22,267 bases of DNA from assembly GCA_026125925.1 (NCBI GenBank), contig JAHCKF010000018.1, positions 1 through 22,267 of the forward strand, given 5' to 3'. How positions within the stretch are numbered: position 1 is the stretch's first letter; every line of letters starts with the position of its first letter. The notes under the pieces are model-generated. The model saw only the letters and a program-made list of their open reading frames with translations. It had not been told where the DNA came from and did not search any database. Shown here piece by piece: positions 1-7,737 of this stretch. The stretch comes from Pseudolabrys sp. (GTDB taxonomy: Bacteria > Pseudomonadota > Alphaproteobacteria > Rhizobiales > Xanthobacteraceae). The position numbers and the translations under genes were made by a program.

Positions 1-471
1 ACCGATGATGGCCGGGTCGATCTTGACGTCCATGTCGATGTCCTTGCCGCCCGTGACCGACTTGAGCGCGCCCTTGAGCGCCTCTTTGTTCGCGTCATTG
101 AGCGGCTCGGCAACGGTGACCTGCGCCACCACCTCGCCCTTGTGCTGGGCGACCAGCGTGCGATAGGCGCGGATCATGTCGCGCACCGCAAACAGCCGGC
201 GGTTGGTGGTGATGACGCGGAGGAAGTTCGCGGTGATGCCGGACAGGCCGGCCTTGGCGAGAATGGCGTTGAGCGCCTTGAGCTGCTCGTCGGCGCCGAA
301 CACCGGGCTGCGCACGAGACGATTGAGGTCGGCGCTTTCGCCGATCAGCTTGTCGAATGCTTCGAGGTCCTGCTTGACCGCGTCGGTCGCCTTTTCTTCG
401 AGCGCCAGCTCGAACAGGGCCCCGGCATAACGGCCCGCCATTCCTGAAACTAGGTGTTCTTCGCCCGCCAC
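1..471 (-). CDS. atpH: ATP synthase F1 subunit delta, partial (C-terminus beyond the window)
   Basis: Delta subunit of the F1Fo ATP synthase, the stator link between the F1 head and the b subunits on the cytoplasmic face of the membrane. The 157 visible residues follow the family: N-terminal helical bundle with [21 protein letters not shown] near residue 50, then [23 protein letters not shown], and VTVAEPL before the cut at DPAIIG. Family members are about 186 residues, so roughly 30 are missing. I chose the GTG at 471 because it gives [16 protein letters not shown], matching the N-terminus of rhizobial AtpH; the ATG at 441 would delete the first ten residues. No strong Shine-Dalgarno is visible. 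In this group atpH normally opens atpHAGDC, so the rest of that operon should lie to the left. Identity is firm; the start is probable. Confidence 0.93.
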   Translation of the reverse strand, partial: MAGEEHLVSGMAGRYAGALFELALEEKATDAVKQDLEAFDKLIGESADLNRLVRSPVFGADEQLKALNAILAKAGLSGITANFLRVITTNRRLFAVRDMIRAYRTLVAQHKGEVVAQVTVAEPLNDANKEALKGALKSVTGGKDIDMDVKIDPAIIG

Positions 472-487
472 TTTGAACGCTCTTTCT

Positions 488-501
488 TGTGACTTGTCAC
501 A
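488..501. promoter_or_regulatory. Perfect 14-bp palindrome upstream of atpH
   Basis: TGTGAC-TT-GTCACA is a perfect inverted repeat lying 17-30 bases before the atpH GTG. The half-sites look like CRP/FNR-family sites, but the TGTGA and TCACA cores are 4 bp apart rather than the 6 of a canonical CRP site. It is either an operator in the atp leader or a small RNA hairpin. Other inverted repeats in the same 287-bp gap are GGAATTC/GAATTCC (540-546 with 553-559), CGCCG-AAA-CGGCG just upstream of them, and CCCCTCG/CGAGGGG (594-600 with 606-612). Confidence 0.35.
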
Positions 502-613
502 GGCCGGAAGCCGTCGCCGAAACGGCGGCGCAAGCCATTGGAATTCAAGAGGGAATTCCGATCCCCGGTGCGCTCAGCCAAGCCCCGTGGGCGCCCCTCG
601 GAAATCGAGGGGG

Positions 614-642
614 TAGCTAACACAGCGGCAGGAGCGGTGCAA
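614..642 (-). promoter_or_regulatory. Possible atp operon promoter
   Basis: On the minus strand TTGCAC (642-637) is followed after exactly 17 bases by TAGCTA (619-614). This is a fair -35 and a weak -10. It would give a leader of about 135 bases carrying the hairpins and palindrome between it and atpH. The -10 matches the consensus poorly, so this is only a candidate. I could not identify a promoter for the divergent bphO gene. Confidence 0.22.
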
Positions 643-758
643 CACACGGCACAGCGTCAACCTCGTGTACGCGCTGCGGCATAGCGCGGGAACACCAAGG
701 CGGAACCGGACGTTGGAAGGGACCTGCCTTCGTCTGCCAGCCCAACCGGTCCCTCGTC

Positions 759-1352
759 ATGTCAGTACCGCCTGCGCCGATATCCGTGCGTCACCACCTG
801 CGGAACGCCACCGCCGATCTGCACGCGTCTCTCGACGGCGGCTTCAGCGCGCTTGATCTGAAAAAATGCAGCGATTACAGGCAATTCCTGGCGGCTCAGG
901 CCGCCATTTGGGAACCTCTGGAGGGCTGGCTGACGCGCCACGATATCGGCCGTGTCCTGCCGGACTGGCCGCGCCGGCGCCGCGCCGACGCATTGGCCGC
1001 GGACCTCGCCGCTCTCGGCGGCGTCGCCGACGTCCATGACATTGTCATGGGCACGCCATCCCTCCCGGCCATGCTCGGCGTCACCTACGTGCTCGAAGGC
1101 TCGCGGCTCGGCGCACGCTATCTGTCGCGCATAATCGCCGACAGCGATGACGCCGCGGTGCGCACGAACACCCGCTTCCTCCACCATGGCGTCGGACTGC
1201 CGCTGTGGCCGAGCTTCCTCGAGACACTCGAAGCCCACGTCACCGACGCCGACGGCGTCGACGAGGCCGCGCGCGGCGCGCGGCAGGCCTTCGCGCACTT
1301 CCTCACCGCGCAGCGGCGTCACGCCGCCGTCCTGGTCGATGAGGTCGCCTGA
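759..1352 (+). CDS. bphO: Biliverdin-producing heme oxygenase (BphO)
   Basis: Cytoplasmic heme oxygenase that opens heme to biliverdin IX-alpha, iron and CO; biliverdin is the chromophore of bacteriophytochromes. The 197 residues match the bacterial HO/BphO length. The proximal heme ligand is probably His22 in NATADLHASLD, and the distal helix is GVTYVLEGSRLGARYL (107-122), whose glycines normally let the helix kink over heme. A His/Trp-rich segment follows (FLHHGVGLPLWPSFLE). The gene ends 2 bp before bphP, which pairs enzyme and chromophore user in one operon. The ATG at 759 has no good ribosome binding site, but no better in-frame start is visible and the protein starts sensibly there. The long opposite-strand reading frame here is a codon-bias shadow. 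Confidence 0.92.
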   Translation: MSVPPAPISVRHHLRNATADLHASLDGGFSALDLKKCSDYRQFLAAQAAIWEPLEGWLTRHDIGRVLPDWPRRRRADALAADLAALGGVADVHDIVMGTPSLPAMLGVTYVLEGSRLGARYLSRIIADSDDAAVRTNTRFLHHGVGLPLWPSFLETLEAHVTDADGVDEAARGARQAFAHFLTAQRRHAAVLVDEVA

Positions 1353-1354
1353 AC

Positions 1355-3886
1355 ATGACGACCCCCACCGTTGATCTCACCAGTTGCGACCGCGAGCCGA
1401 TCCACATTCCCGGCCGCATTCAGCCGTTCGGCTTCCTGCTCGCCGCCACGGCCGACTTCACGGTAGTGGCGAATTCCGCCAACGCTGGCGACCACCTCAA
1501 ATGCGACGACATCAAGGGCCGCCCTCTCGCCGAGCTTTTCGGCCAGGAAGCGACGGCACAGATCCGCAGCCGGCTGATGCTGGCGCAGGGCGCGGACGCG
1601 GTCGAGCGCTTGTTCGCCGTCACCATCCGCGACGGACTCGGGCCCTTCGATCTCGCGGTGCATCGCTCCGGCGACCATCTCATCATCGAGGGCGAACCGA
1701 GCGAAGCCGACATCAGCCTCAATTCCGGCGAAGTGGTGCGCGGCATGCTCTCGCGCCTGCGCAATACACATAACTTCGAATCGTTCTGCCAGACCGCGGC
1801 ACGGCAGATCAAATGGCTCACCGGTTTCGACCGCGTGATGGTCTATCGCTTCGATCCGGACGGCGCCGGCGCGGTCATCGCCGAGGCAGCCGAGCCGAAT
1901 CTGGAATCGTTTCTCGGCCTGCATTATCCGGCCTCCGACATCCCGAAGCAGGCGCGTATTCTCTATATGCGCAACTGGCTGCGCATCATCGCCGACATCG
2001 ACGACAAGGCTTCGCCGATCGAGCCGGACATAATCGACGGCGTACCGCTCGACCTGTCGATGAGCGTGACGCGCGCCGTCTCGCCGATCCATATCGAATA
2101 CCTGCGCAACATGGGCGTGCGCGCCTCGCTGTCGATCTCGATCCTCCACGAAGGCCGGCTGTGGGGCCTGTTCGCGTGCCACCACTATTCGCCGCGTCGG
2201 ATCTCGTTCGAGCGCCGCACCGCGGCCGAACTCTTCGGTCAGATGTTCTCCTGGGTGCTGGAAAGCCGCGAGCGCGAGCGCGACGTCGCTTACGAAAGCC
2301 GCGCCCGCCTGCTGCACAATCAGATGATGGCCGGGCTTGCCGCCGGCAAACCGGGCGCCGAGACGCTGCGCAACTTCCTCGGATCGCTGCGCGACATCAT
2401 CTCGTGCGATGGCGTCGGCGTCTGGCTCGACGGCAAGGCGACGCTGAGCGGCTCGACGCCAAGCGTCGGCGATTTCGAGCGGCTGGTGCGGCACTTCCAG
2501 GACCGCGGCTTGCAGGACGTGTTCGCCACCAACGAACTCGGCAAGACGATCCCCAATGCCGGCTCGCTGGTCGATAACGCCGCCGGCGTGCTCGCCATAC
2601 CGGTGTCGCGGGCGACGCCGGATTATCTCGTCTTCTTCCGCAACGAAGTGGCGCGCTCGGTGCACTGGGCCGGCGATCCGAACAAACCGGTCACCGCCGG
2701 CCCGCTGGGCGACCGCCTGACGCCGCGCAAGAGCTTCGAGCTGTGGCGCGAAGTCGTCCGCGGACAATCGGCGCACTGGACCGAATCCGACCTGCGCATC
2801 GCCTCGTCGCTGCGGGTGACATTGCTGGAAGTGATCTTTCGCCTCACAGATGCCGCCGAGAAAGAACGCAAATCGGCGCAGGAGCGCCAGGAGCTGCTCA
2901 TCGCCGAGCTCAATCACCGCGTCCGCAACATCCTCAGCCTGATCCGCGGCCTGATCACGCAAGGCCGGCATTCGACGCTGACCGCCGAGGAATTCGCTTC
3001 CGTGGTCGGCGGCCGCATCGAGGCGCTGGCGCGCGCCCACGACCTCATCACCAAGACCAACTGGGGTCCCGGCAGCGTGCGTACGCTGATCGAGGAAGAG
3101 ACCGCGGCCTATCTCGGCGGCAAGGCGCAGCGCGTCATCGATCAGGGCCCGGATGTGGCGCTCGAGCCCGAGGCGTTCTCGACGCTGGCGCTGGTCGTGC
3201 ACGAACTCGTCACCAACTCGGCCAAATACGGCGCGCTGTGCGACTCCACCGGCGTCGTCAACATCACCTGGGAACTCGGCGACGCCGGCCAACTGATCAT
3301 CGCCTGGCAGGAAAGCGGCGGACCGCCGGTGCAGCCGCCGCTGCGCCGCGGCTTCGGCACCACCATCATCGAGCGGTCGATCCCCTACGACCTCGCCGGC
3401 GAGTCGGAGATCCATTACGAACTGCTCGGCCTGCGGGCGCGCCTGGTCATCCCGGCGCGTTTCGTCAAGCGGGTACGGCCGACCGACCGCAAGGCACAAG
3501 CGAAGCCGGCCAAGGAAACCAAGTCGATGTTCTCCGGCAACGTCCTGGTGCTCGAGGACAACCTCGTCATCGCCATGGATGCCGAACAGATCATGTCGCG
3601 GCTCGGCGCCAAGCGGATTGAGCTCGCCGGCTCCGTCACTGAGGCGATGAATGTCATCGCCAAGCACAAGATCGATTTCGCGCTGCTCGACATCAACCTT
3701 GGTGCCGAGAACAGCATCCCGGTGGCGATGCGGCTGCGCGAACTGAATGTGCCCTTCGCCTTCGCCACCGGCTATGGCGAGGGCGCTCCGCTGCCGCCCG
3801 AATTGAAGGATGCACCGATCGTGCAAAAGCCGTATATGCCGGAGACGATCGTCACGGTCATGCCGGTTACCGAGCGCGAGGTCTGA
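1355..3886 (+). CDS. bphP: Hybrid bacteriophytochrome: PAS-GAF-PHY-HWE kinase-receiver
   Basis: Red/far-red photoreceptor histidine kinase of 843 residues. The order is PAS (about 15-115), GAF (about 135-300), PHY (about 310-490), HWE-type kinase (about 505-705) and receiver (about 727-840). Cys11 in DLTSCDREPIHIPG is the expected thioether site for biliverdin. The GAF domain has PASDIP (192-197), SPIHIEYLRNMG with His246, and CHH (275-277). The PHY tongue has PRKSF (457-461). The kinase phospho-acceptor is probably His521 (ELNHRVRN), with N-box HELVTNSAKYG and the family W-x-E at 651-653. The receiver keeps Glu734/Asp735, phospho-acceptor Asp779, Thr805 and Lys825, so it looks active. There is no output domain. 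The layout resembles Agrobacterium Agp2, a bathy phytochrome, but the dark state cannot be read from sequence. The usual IQPHG near residue 22 is IQPFG here. It probably couples translationally to bphO (gap 2 bp). Confidence 0.95.
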   Translation: MTTPTVDLTSCDREPIHIPGRIQPFGFLLAATADFTVVANSANAGDHLKCDDIKGRPLAELFGQEATAQIRSRLMLAQGADAVERLFAVTIRDGLGPFDLAVHRSGDHLIIEGEPSEADISLNSGEVVRGMLSRLRNTHNFESFCQTAARQIKWLTGFDRVMVYRFDPDGAGAVIAEAAEPNLESFLGLHYPASDIPKQARILYMRNWLRIIADIDDKASPIEPDIIDGVPLDLSMSVTRAVSPIHIEYLRNMGVRASLSISILHEGRLWGLFACHHYSPRRISFERRTAAELFGQMFSWVLESRERERDVAYESRARLLHNQMMAGLAAGKPGAETLRNFLGSLRDIISCDGVGVWLDGKATLSGSTPSVGDFERLVRHFQDRGLQDVFATNELGKTIPNAGSLVDNAAGVLAIPVSRATPDYLVFFRNEVARSVHWAGDPNKPVTAGPLGDRLTPRKSFELWREVVRGQSAHWTESDLRIASSLRVTLLEVIFRLTDAAEKERKSAQERQELLIAELNHRVRNILSLIRGLITQGRHSTLTAEEFASVVGGRIEALARAHDLITKTNWGPGSVRTLIEEETAAYLGGKAQRVIDQGPDVALEPEAFSTLALVVHELVTNSAKYGALCDSTGVVNITWELGDAGQLIIAWQESGGPPVQPPLRRGFGTTIIERSIPYDLAGESEIHYELLGLRARLVIPARFVKRVRPTDRKAQAKPAKETKSMFSGNVLVLEDNLVIAMDAEQIMSRLGAKRIELAGSVTEAMNVIAKHKIDFALLDINLGAENSIPVAMRLRELNVPFAFATGYGEGAPLPPELKDAPIVQKPYMPETIVTVMPVTEREV

Positions 3887-3899
3887 ACCCGCAACTCCG

Positions 3900-3933
3900 G
3901 CCGCCGCGGTCGCGATAGAGCGGGGGCGGCGGC
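3900..3933 (+). promoter_or_regulatory. Hairpin overlapping the ribosome binding site of the first EamA gene
   Basis: GCCGCCGC (3900-3907) pairs perfectly with GCGGCGGC (3926-3933), and the downstream arm ends one base before the ATG at 3934. The G-rich ribosome binding site (3922-3926) sits in the loop and arm, so folding would hide it. It lacks a T-tract, so it is not a clear terminator for bphP. Confidence 0.3.
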
Positions 3934-4845
3934 ATGGCGCAGGGTCGAGCGGACGAGACGGTGAGCGGCGCGCGGGCGCTGGTCGTGCTCCTCGGCTTCG
4001 TCTGGGGCTTCCTGTGGATTGCCACCGCGATCGCGCTGCACGACATCCAGCCCTGGACGTTGCGCACCTTCGGCATCGCCGGCGGCACCGTGACGCTGCT
4101 GATCGCGGCGAGGCTCGCGGGCGCCGATCTGCACGTGCCGAAGCGCGAGCGCATCCATGTCATGGTCGGCAGCTTCTTCAACCTCGCGGCCTTTCATATC
4201 CTCGGCGCTTACTCGCAACTGAACGGCGCCACCTCGCGCACCATCATCATCAGCTATTCGATGCCGATCTGGGCGACCTTGTTCAGCCTGGTGCTCCTGC
4301 ACGAACGGCTCGACCGTGTGCGTGTCGTCGCCTTCGTGCTGTGCGTCGCCGGTCTCGCCGTTCTGGTGTGGCCGCTATTCGGCGACGGCGTACCCGTATT
4401 CGTCTTCTATTCGCTGGCCGCCGCGGTGAGCTGGGCCTTCGGCACCGTCTACATGAAATGGATGCGCGTCACGGTGCCGCCGCTCGCCAATGCCTTCTGG
4501 CAATTGCTGTTCAGCTTCGTCTTCCTCGCCAGCGGCATGCTGATCTTCGAGGGCCTGCCGCACCCCCACCCGGTGAGTCTGAAGTCGGCGCTGGCCCTCG
4601 GCTACATCGCCATCTTCGGCGTCGGCCTGGCGCATTTCCTGTGGTGGTCGATCAACGGCAAGGTCTCGACTGTGACCGCATCAATCGGCGCACTGCTGGT
4701 ACCGGTGATCGGCGTCACCGGTTCGGCGCTGATCCTCGGCGAGCGGCCGACCTGGCCTGACATCATCGGCTTTGCGCTGATCTTTGCCGCGGCCGCCAGC
4801 GTGCTGCTCACGCCAGCCGTGAAGCCGCCCATGACCCCGGATTGA
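3934..4845 (+). CDS. DMT-superfamily transporter, EamA domains
   Basis: Inner-membrane permease of the drug/metabolite transporter superfamily, 303 residues with about ten hydrophobic segments and two EamA-type halves. The first half opens with LVVLLGFVWGFLWIATAIAL and contains ATSRTIIISYSMPIWATLFS before a LLHERL loop. The second half has the characteristic ASIGALLVPVIGVTGSALILGERPTW signature. Substrate cannot be inferred; family members export amino acids, purines or other small metabolites. The start at ATG 3934 is preceded by a G-rich ribosome binding site (GGGGG at 3922-3926). It begins 47 bp after bphP on the same strand, so co-transcription is possible but no functional link is evident. 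An 11-bp tandem duplication spans its stop codon. Confidence 0.88.
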   Translation: MAQGRADETVSGARALVVLLGFVWGFLWIATAIALHDIQPWTLRTFGIAGGTVTLLIAARLAGADLHVPKRERIHVMVGSFFNLAAFHILGAYSQLNGATSRTIIISYSMPIWATLFSLVLLHERLDRVRVVAFVLCVAGLAVLVWPLFGDGVPVFVFYSLAAAVSWAFGTVYMKWMRVTVPPLANAFWQLLFSFVFLASGMLIFEGLPHPHPVSLKSALALGYIAIFGVGLAHFLWWSINGKVSTVTASIGALLVPVIGVTGSALILGERPTWPDIIGFALIFAAAASVLLTPAVKPPMTPD

Positions 4846-4854
4846 CCCCGGATT
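4833..4854. repeat. 11-bp tandem duplication across a stop codon
   Basis: GACCCCGGATT occurs twice head-to-tail (4833-4843 and 4844-4854), and each copy is followed by GA to give TGA. The transporter stops in the junction (4843-4845). It looks like a replication slippage duplication and leaves the protein unchanged. Confidence 0.8.
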
Positions 4855-4921
4855 GACTTGGACCGAAGCCCGCCCGACCTAAGGGATATCACGGAGTTGC
4901 GGTGTCTGGGTCCGGGACGCG

Positions 4922-6625
4922 ATGGTGGTTCTTTCACCTTCCGAGAATGCCATGTCCGGCCAGCCCTCCGCCGTTCCGTCGCCGACCTTCACAGAGCTTT
5001 TCACGCCCAAACTGGTCACGGTTCTACGCGAAGGCTATGGCTGGCGCGATCTGCGGGCCGACGCGATTGCCGGCCTGACCGTCGCCGTCGTGGCGCTGCC
5101 GCTGTCGATGGCCATCGCCATCGCCTCTGGCGTGTCGCCGGAGCGTGGCCTCTACACCGCCATCGCCGGCGGCTTCATCGTGTCGCTGATCGGCGGCAGC
5201 CGCTTCCAGATCGGCGGCCCGGCCGGTGCCTTCATCGGCCTGGTCGCCCTGGTGGTCGAACGTCATGGCTATGACGGTCTGGCGCTGGCGACGGTCGTCG
5301 CCGGCCTGATCCTGATCGCAGTCGCCCTTCTGCGCCTCGGCACCTACATCAAATACATCCCGATGCCGGTGACGGTCGGCTTCACCGCTGGCATCGCCGT
5401 GATCATCGCCGCCAGCCAGGTGCGCGAAGTGCTCGGCCTCGACATTGCCCACGAGCCCTCGGCTTTGGTGCCGAAGCTCGAGGCCATTGCCGCGGCAATC
5501 TCGACCGTCAGTTGGCAAACGCTGGGCATTGCCGCGTTGGCCCTCGGTATCATCCTGGTGCTGCGCCGCTACCGGCCTCGCTGGCCGGGCTTTCTGATCG
5601 CCATCGCCGTCACCGGCGTGATCTGCTTCGCCTTCCATCTCGACGTCGCCACCGTCGCCTCGCGCTTCGGCGCGGTGCCGCGCTCGCTGCCGGCGCCGTC
5701 GCTGCCGCCGTTCAGTCTCGAGAAGCTTCAGGCGGTGCTGCCCGATGCCTTCACCATCGCCCTGCTCTGCGCCATCGAGTCGCTGTTGTCGGCCGTGGTC
5801 GCCGACGGCATGAGCGGCCGCCGCCATCGCTCCAATGCCGAGCTCGGTGCACAAGGCGTTGCCAGCATCGTCTCGATCATATTCGGCGGCATCTGCGTCA
5901 CCGGCACGGTGGCCCGCACCGCGACCAACGTACGCTCCGGCGCGCGTGGGCCGATCTCCGGCATCTTCCATTGCGGCTATCTGCTGCTGTTCCTTGCCGT
6001 CGCCGCGCCGCTGGTCGGCTACATTCCGCTCGCCGCGCTCGGTGCCGTGCTGATGATCGTCGCCTGGAACATGGCGGAGAAGGAGGAGTTCTGGTCGCTC
6101 ATCCGCACCTCGCGCGGCGACGCCGCCGTGCTGCTGGCGACCTTCCTGCTGACCATCTTCGTCGATCTCACCACCGGCATCGCCGTCGGCGTGGTGATGG
6201 GCGCGCTGATGTTCCTGCACCGCATGGCCGAGTCGGTGGACGTGCAGGCGGGCGGCCTCGAGGACATTGCCGACAGCGTCGACCACACCAAATATGACGC
6301 CGATGAAGCGGCGAGCCGCGACGTCCTGGTCTACCACATCAGCGGCGCCTTCTTCTTCGGCGCCACCGCGCATGTGCTGACCGCGCTGGAACGTATCGGC
6401 CGCACGCCCCGCTTACTGATCCTCGACTTCTCCAATGTGCCGCTGATCGACACGACGGCAGCTCGCTCGCTGCATGCCTTCGTCAAGAAGCTCAGCCGCG
6501 CCGGCACCGAGATCAGCATTGCCGCCGCCAAGCAGAACGTGCGGCATGAACTCACCGCCTCGGGCTTGAAGCCGCCATTGGTGAAATATGCCGCCAGCGT
6601 CGCCATCGCGCGGCAGGGGCATTGA
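4922..6625 (+). CDS. SulP-family anion transporter with STAS domain
   Basis: Inner-membrane anion permease of the SulP/SLC26 family, whose bacterial members move sulfate, bicarbonate or dicarboxylates. The first ~430 residues hold 10-14 hydrophobic segments, beginning with ADAIAGLTVAVVALPLSMAI and the conserved SRFQIGGPAGAFIGLV. A C-terminal STAS domain follows at about 467-565, with LDFSNVPLIDTTAARSL at the position where anti-sigma antagonists carry the phospho-Ser; here it is Thr. Total length, 567, is normal. Two ATG starts are possible (4922 and 4952); both leave the transporter intact and neither has a strong Shine-Dalgarno. No carbonic anhydrase or sulfate-assimilation gene adjoins it, so the substrate is open. 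Confidence 0.92.
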   Translation: MVVLSPSENAMSGQPSAVPSPTFTELFTPKLVTVLREGYGWRDLRADAIAGLTVAVVALPLSMAIAIASGVSPERGLYTAIAGGFIVSLIGGSRFQIGGPAGAFIGLVALVVERHGYDGLALATVVAGLILIAVALLRLGTYIKYIPMPVTVGFTAGIAVIIAASQVREVLGLDIAHEPSALVPKLEAIAAAISTVSWQTLGIAALALGIILVLRRYRPRWPGFLIAIAVTGVICFAFHLDVATVASRFGAVPRSLPAPSLPPFSLEKLQAVLPDAFTIALLCAIESLLSAVVADGMSGRRHRSNAELGAQGVASIVSIIFGGICVTGTVARTATNVRSGARGPISGIFHCGYLLLFLAVAAPLVGYIPLAALGAVLMIVAWNMAEKEEFWSLIRTSRGDAAVLLATFLLTIFVDLTTGIAVGVVMGALMFLHRMAESVDVQAGGLEDIADSVDHTKYDADEAASRDVLVYHISGAFFFGATAHVLTALERIGRTPRLLILDFSNVPLIDTTAARSLHAFVKKLSRAGTEISIAAAKQNVRHELTASGLKPPLVKYAASVAIARQGH

Positions 6626-6739
6626 TCGCCGCTATCCGATAGTCGCATAGGCGAAATCGGCGGGCTGCCCTGCGCCGGACGCGGCGTTGGCCGCCTTCTA
6701 CCGTCCGCGTCGTCCACTTATGTCTGTGGCTCACGCCAA

Positions 6740-6757
6740 GGCGGCTTCAGGGCCGCC
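6740..6757 (+). promoter_or_regulatory. Small hairpin ahead of the second EamA gene
   Basis: GGCGGC-TTCAGG-GCCGCC forms a perfect 6-bp stem. The longer AAGGCGGC (6738-6745) can instead pair with GCCGCCTT at 6690-6697, so two exclusive folds exist. It ends just before the upstream candidate ATG at 6764, which argues slightly against that start. There is no T-tract. The rest of 6626-6763 shows nothing I can identify. Confidence 0.25.
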
Positions 6758-6832
6758 AATCCCATGGGAAACGTCGTTTCGACCGCCCGCGCAGCATCGC
6801 CGCGCGCGACGAAACCGTTTCGTGAGTCCGGA

Positions 6833-7696
6833 ATGCCACTGATGAACCCGAAGCTCTCCGCCGCGCTGGCCGCCGCCATCTGGGGCACGACCTACATTTT
6901 CGTCAGCGTCGTGCTGCCGCACAATCCTATCTTCACGGCTGCGGTGCGGGCGCTGGGTGGCGGACTGCCGCTGCTGTTGTTCTACAACGAAGTGCCGCCG
7001 CGCGACTGGTGGGGCAAGGTCGCCGTGCTCGGCACGCTGAACTGCGGGGTCGTCTTCGCCTTCCTGTTCATCGCCGCCGAACGCCTGCCCGGCGGGGTCG
7101 CCGGCACGCTGCAATCGCTGGGACCGATCATCACCGTGCTGATCGCCTGGCCGCTGCTCGGCGAGCGGCCGACCTGGCTGCGTCTGGTCAGCGTCGTGCT
7201 CGGCTCGATCGGCGTGATGATCCTCCTGACCAGCGGCCAGATCGTGCTCGACGGCATTGGCGCAACTGCGGGCCTCATTGCGGCGGTGTCGTTGGCGCTC
7301 GGTGGGGTACTACTTAATCGCTGGGGCCGGCCGATCCCGCTGCTCGAGTTCACCGCCTGGCAACTCGTCATCGGCGGCGTCGAGCTGGCGGCGCTGGCGG
7401 CGATCCTCGGCGACGTGCCATCATCGCTCGGCCTGGCGAGCATCGGCGCCTATGTCTATGTGGCGCTGATCGGCACCTCGATCGCTTACGCATTGTGGTT
7501 TCACGGCGTCGAGAAGGCCGGCGCGCCAGCGGTGGCGCCGTTCTTCCTCCTCATTCCCATGGTGGCCTTCGCGCTCGATGCCGTGGTCCGCGGCTTCGTG
7601 CCGACAGGCGTGCAGGCGCTGGGTGCGGCGATCGTCGTCGGCAGTCTGGTCATCAACCAGCAAGCCGGCAAGCGCCGGACGGCAGCCGCACGGTAG
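6833..7696 (+). CDS. DMT-superfamily transporter, EamA domains (second copy)
   Basis: Second ten-helix DMT/EamA permease of this block. It opens with LSAALAAAIWGTTYIFVSVVLP, ends the first EamA half with GTLQSLGPIITVLIAWPLLGERPTW, and has a second half with IGTSIAYALWFHGVEKAGAPAVAPFFLLIPMVAF. That composition is typical of the metabolite exporter branch; the substrate is unknown. The reading frame is open from ATG 6764, but the extra 23 residues are polar, Arg/Ala-rich and unlike a signal or helix, so I prefer 6833 (MPLMNPKL) or 6842 (MNPKL). The protein shares only general family features with the EamA protein at 3934, so the two do not look like a recent duplication. The aldo/keto reductase follows after 41 bp. 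Confidence 0.87.
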   Translation: MPLMNPKLSAALAAAIWGTTYIFVSVVLPHNPIFTAAVRALGGGLPLLLFYNEVPPRDWWGKVAVLGTLNCGVVFAFLFIAAERLPGGVAGTLQSLGPIITVLIAWPLLGERPTWLRLVSVVLGSIGVMILLTSGQIVLDGIGATAGLIAAVSLALGGVLLNRWGRPIPLLEFTAWQLVIGGVELAALAAILGDVPSSLGLASIGAYVYVALIGTSIAYALWFHGVEKAGAPAVAPFFLLIPMVAFALDAVVRGFVPTGVQALGAAIVVGSLVINQQAGKRRTAAAR

Positions 7697-7737
7697 CGAC
7701 ACCGAATAGCGGGGCGACGCGTCACAGGAGAAATGCC

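Noticed and set aside
142..447. 101-codon plus-strand frame at the left edge
   Set aside because: Antisense to atpH, whose AtpH motifs are clear.
488..501. Canonical CRP or FNR site
   Set aside because: The spacing between TGTGA and TCACA is 4 rather than 6, and the FNR TTGAT/ATCAA core is absent; kept only as an unspecified palindrome.
665..856. 63-codon frame overlapping the bphO start
   Set aside because: Arg/Pro-rich, out of frame with bphO, no ribosome binding site.
1319..3826. 835-codon open frame antisense to bphP
   Set aside because: High-GC codon bias leaves the opposite frame open; the Arg/Asp/Gln/His-rich translation has no domains, while the plus strand encodes a clear phytochrome.
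5024..6373. 449-codon open frame antisense to the SulP gene
   Set aside because: Mirror of a membrane protein; Asp/Gly/His/Arg-rich with no family features.
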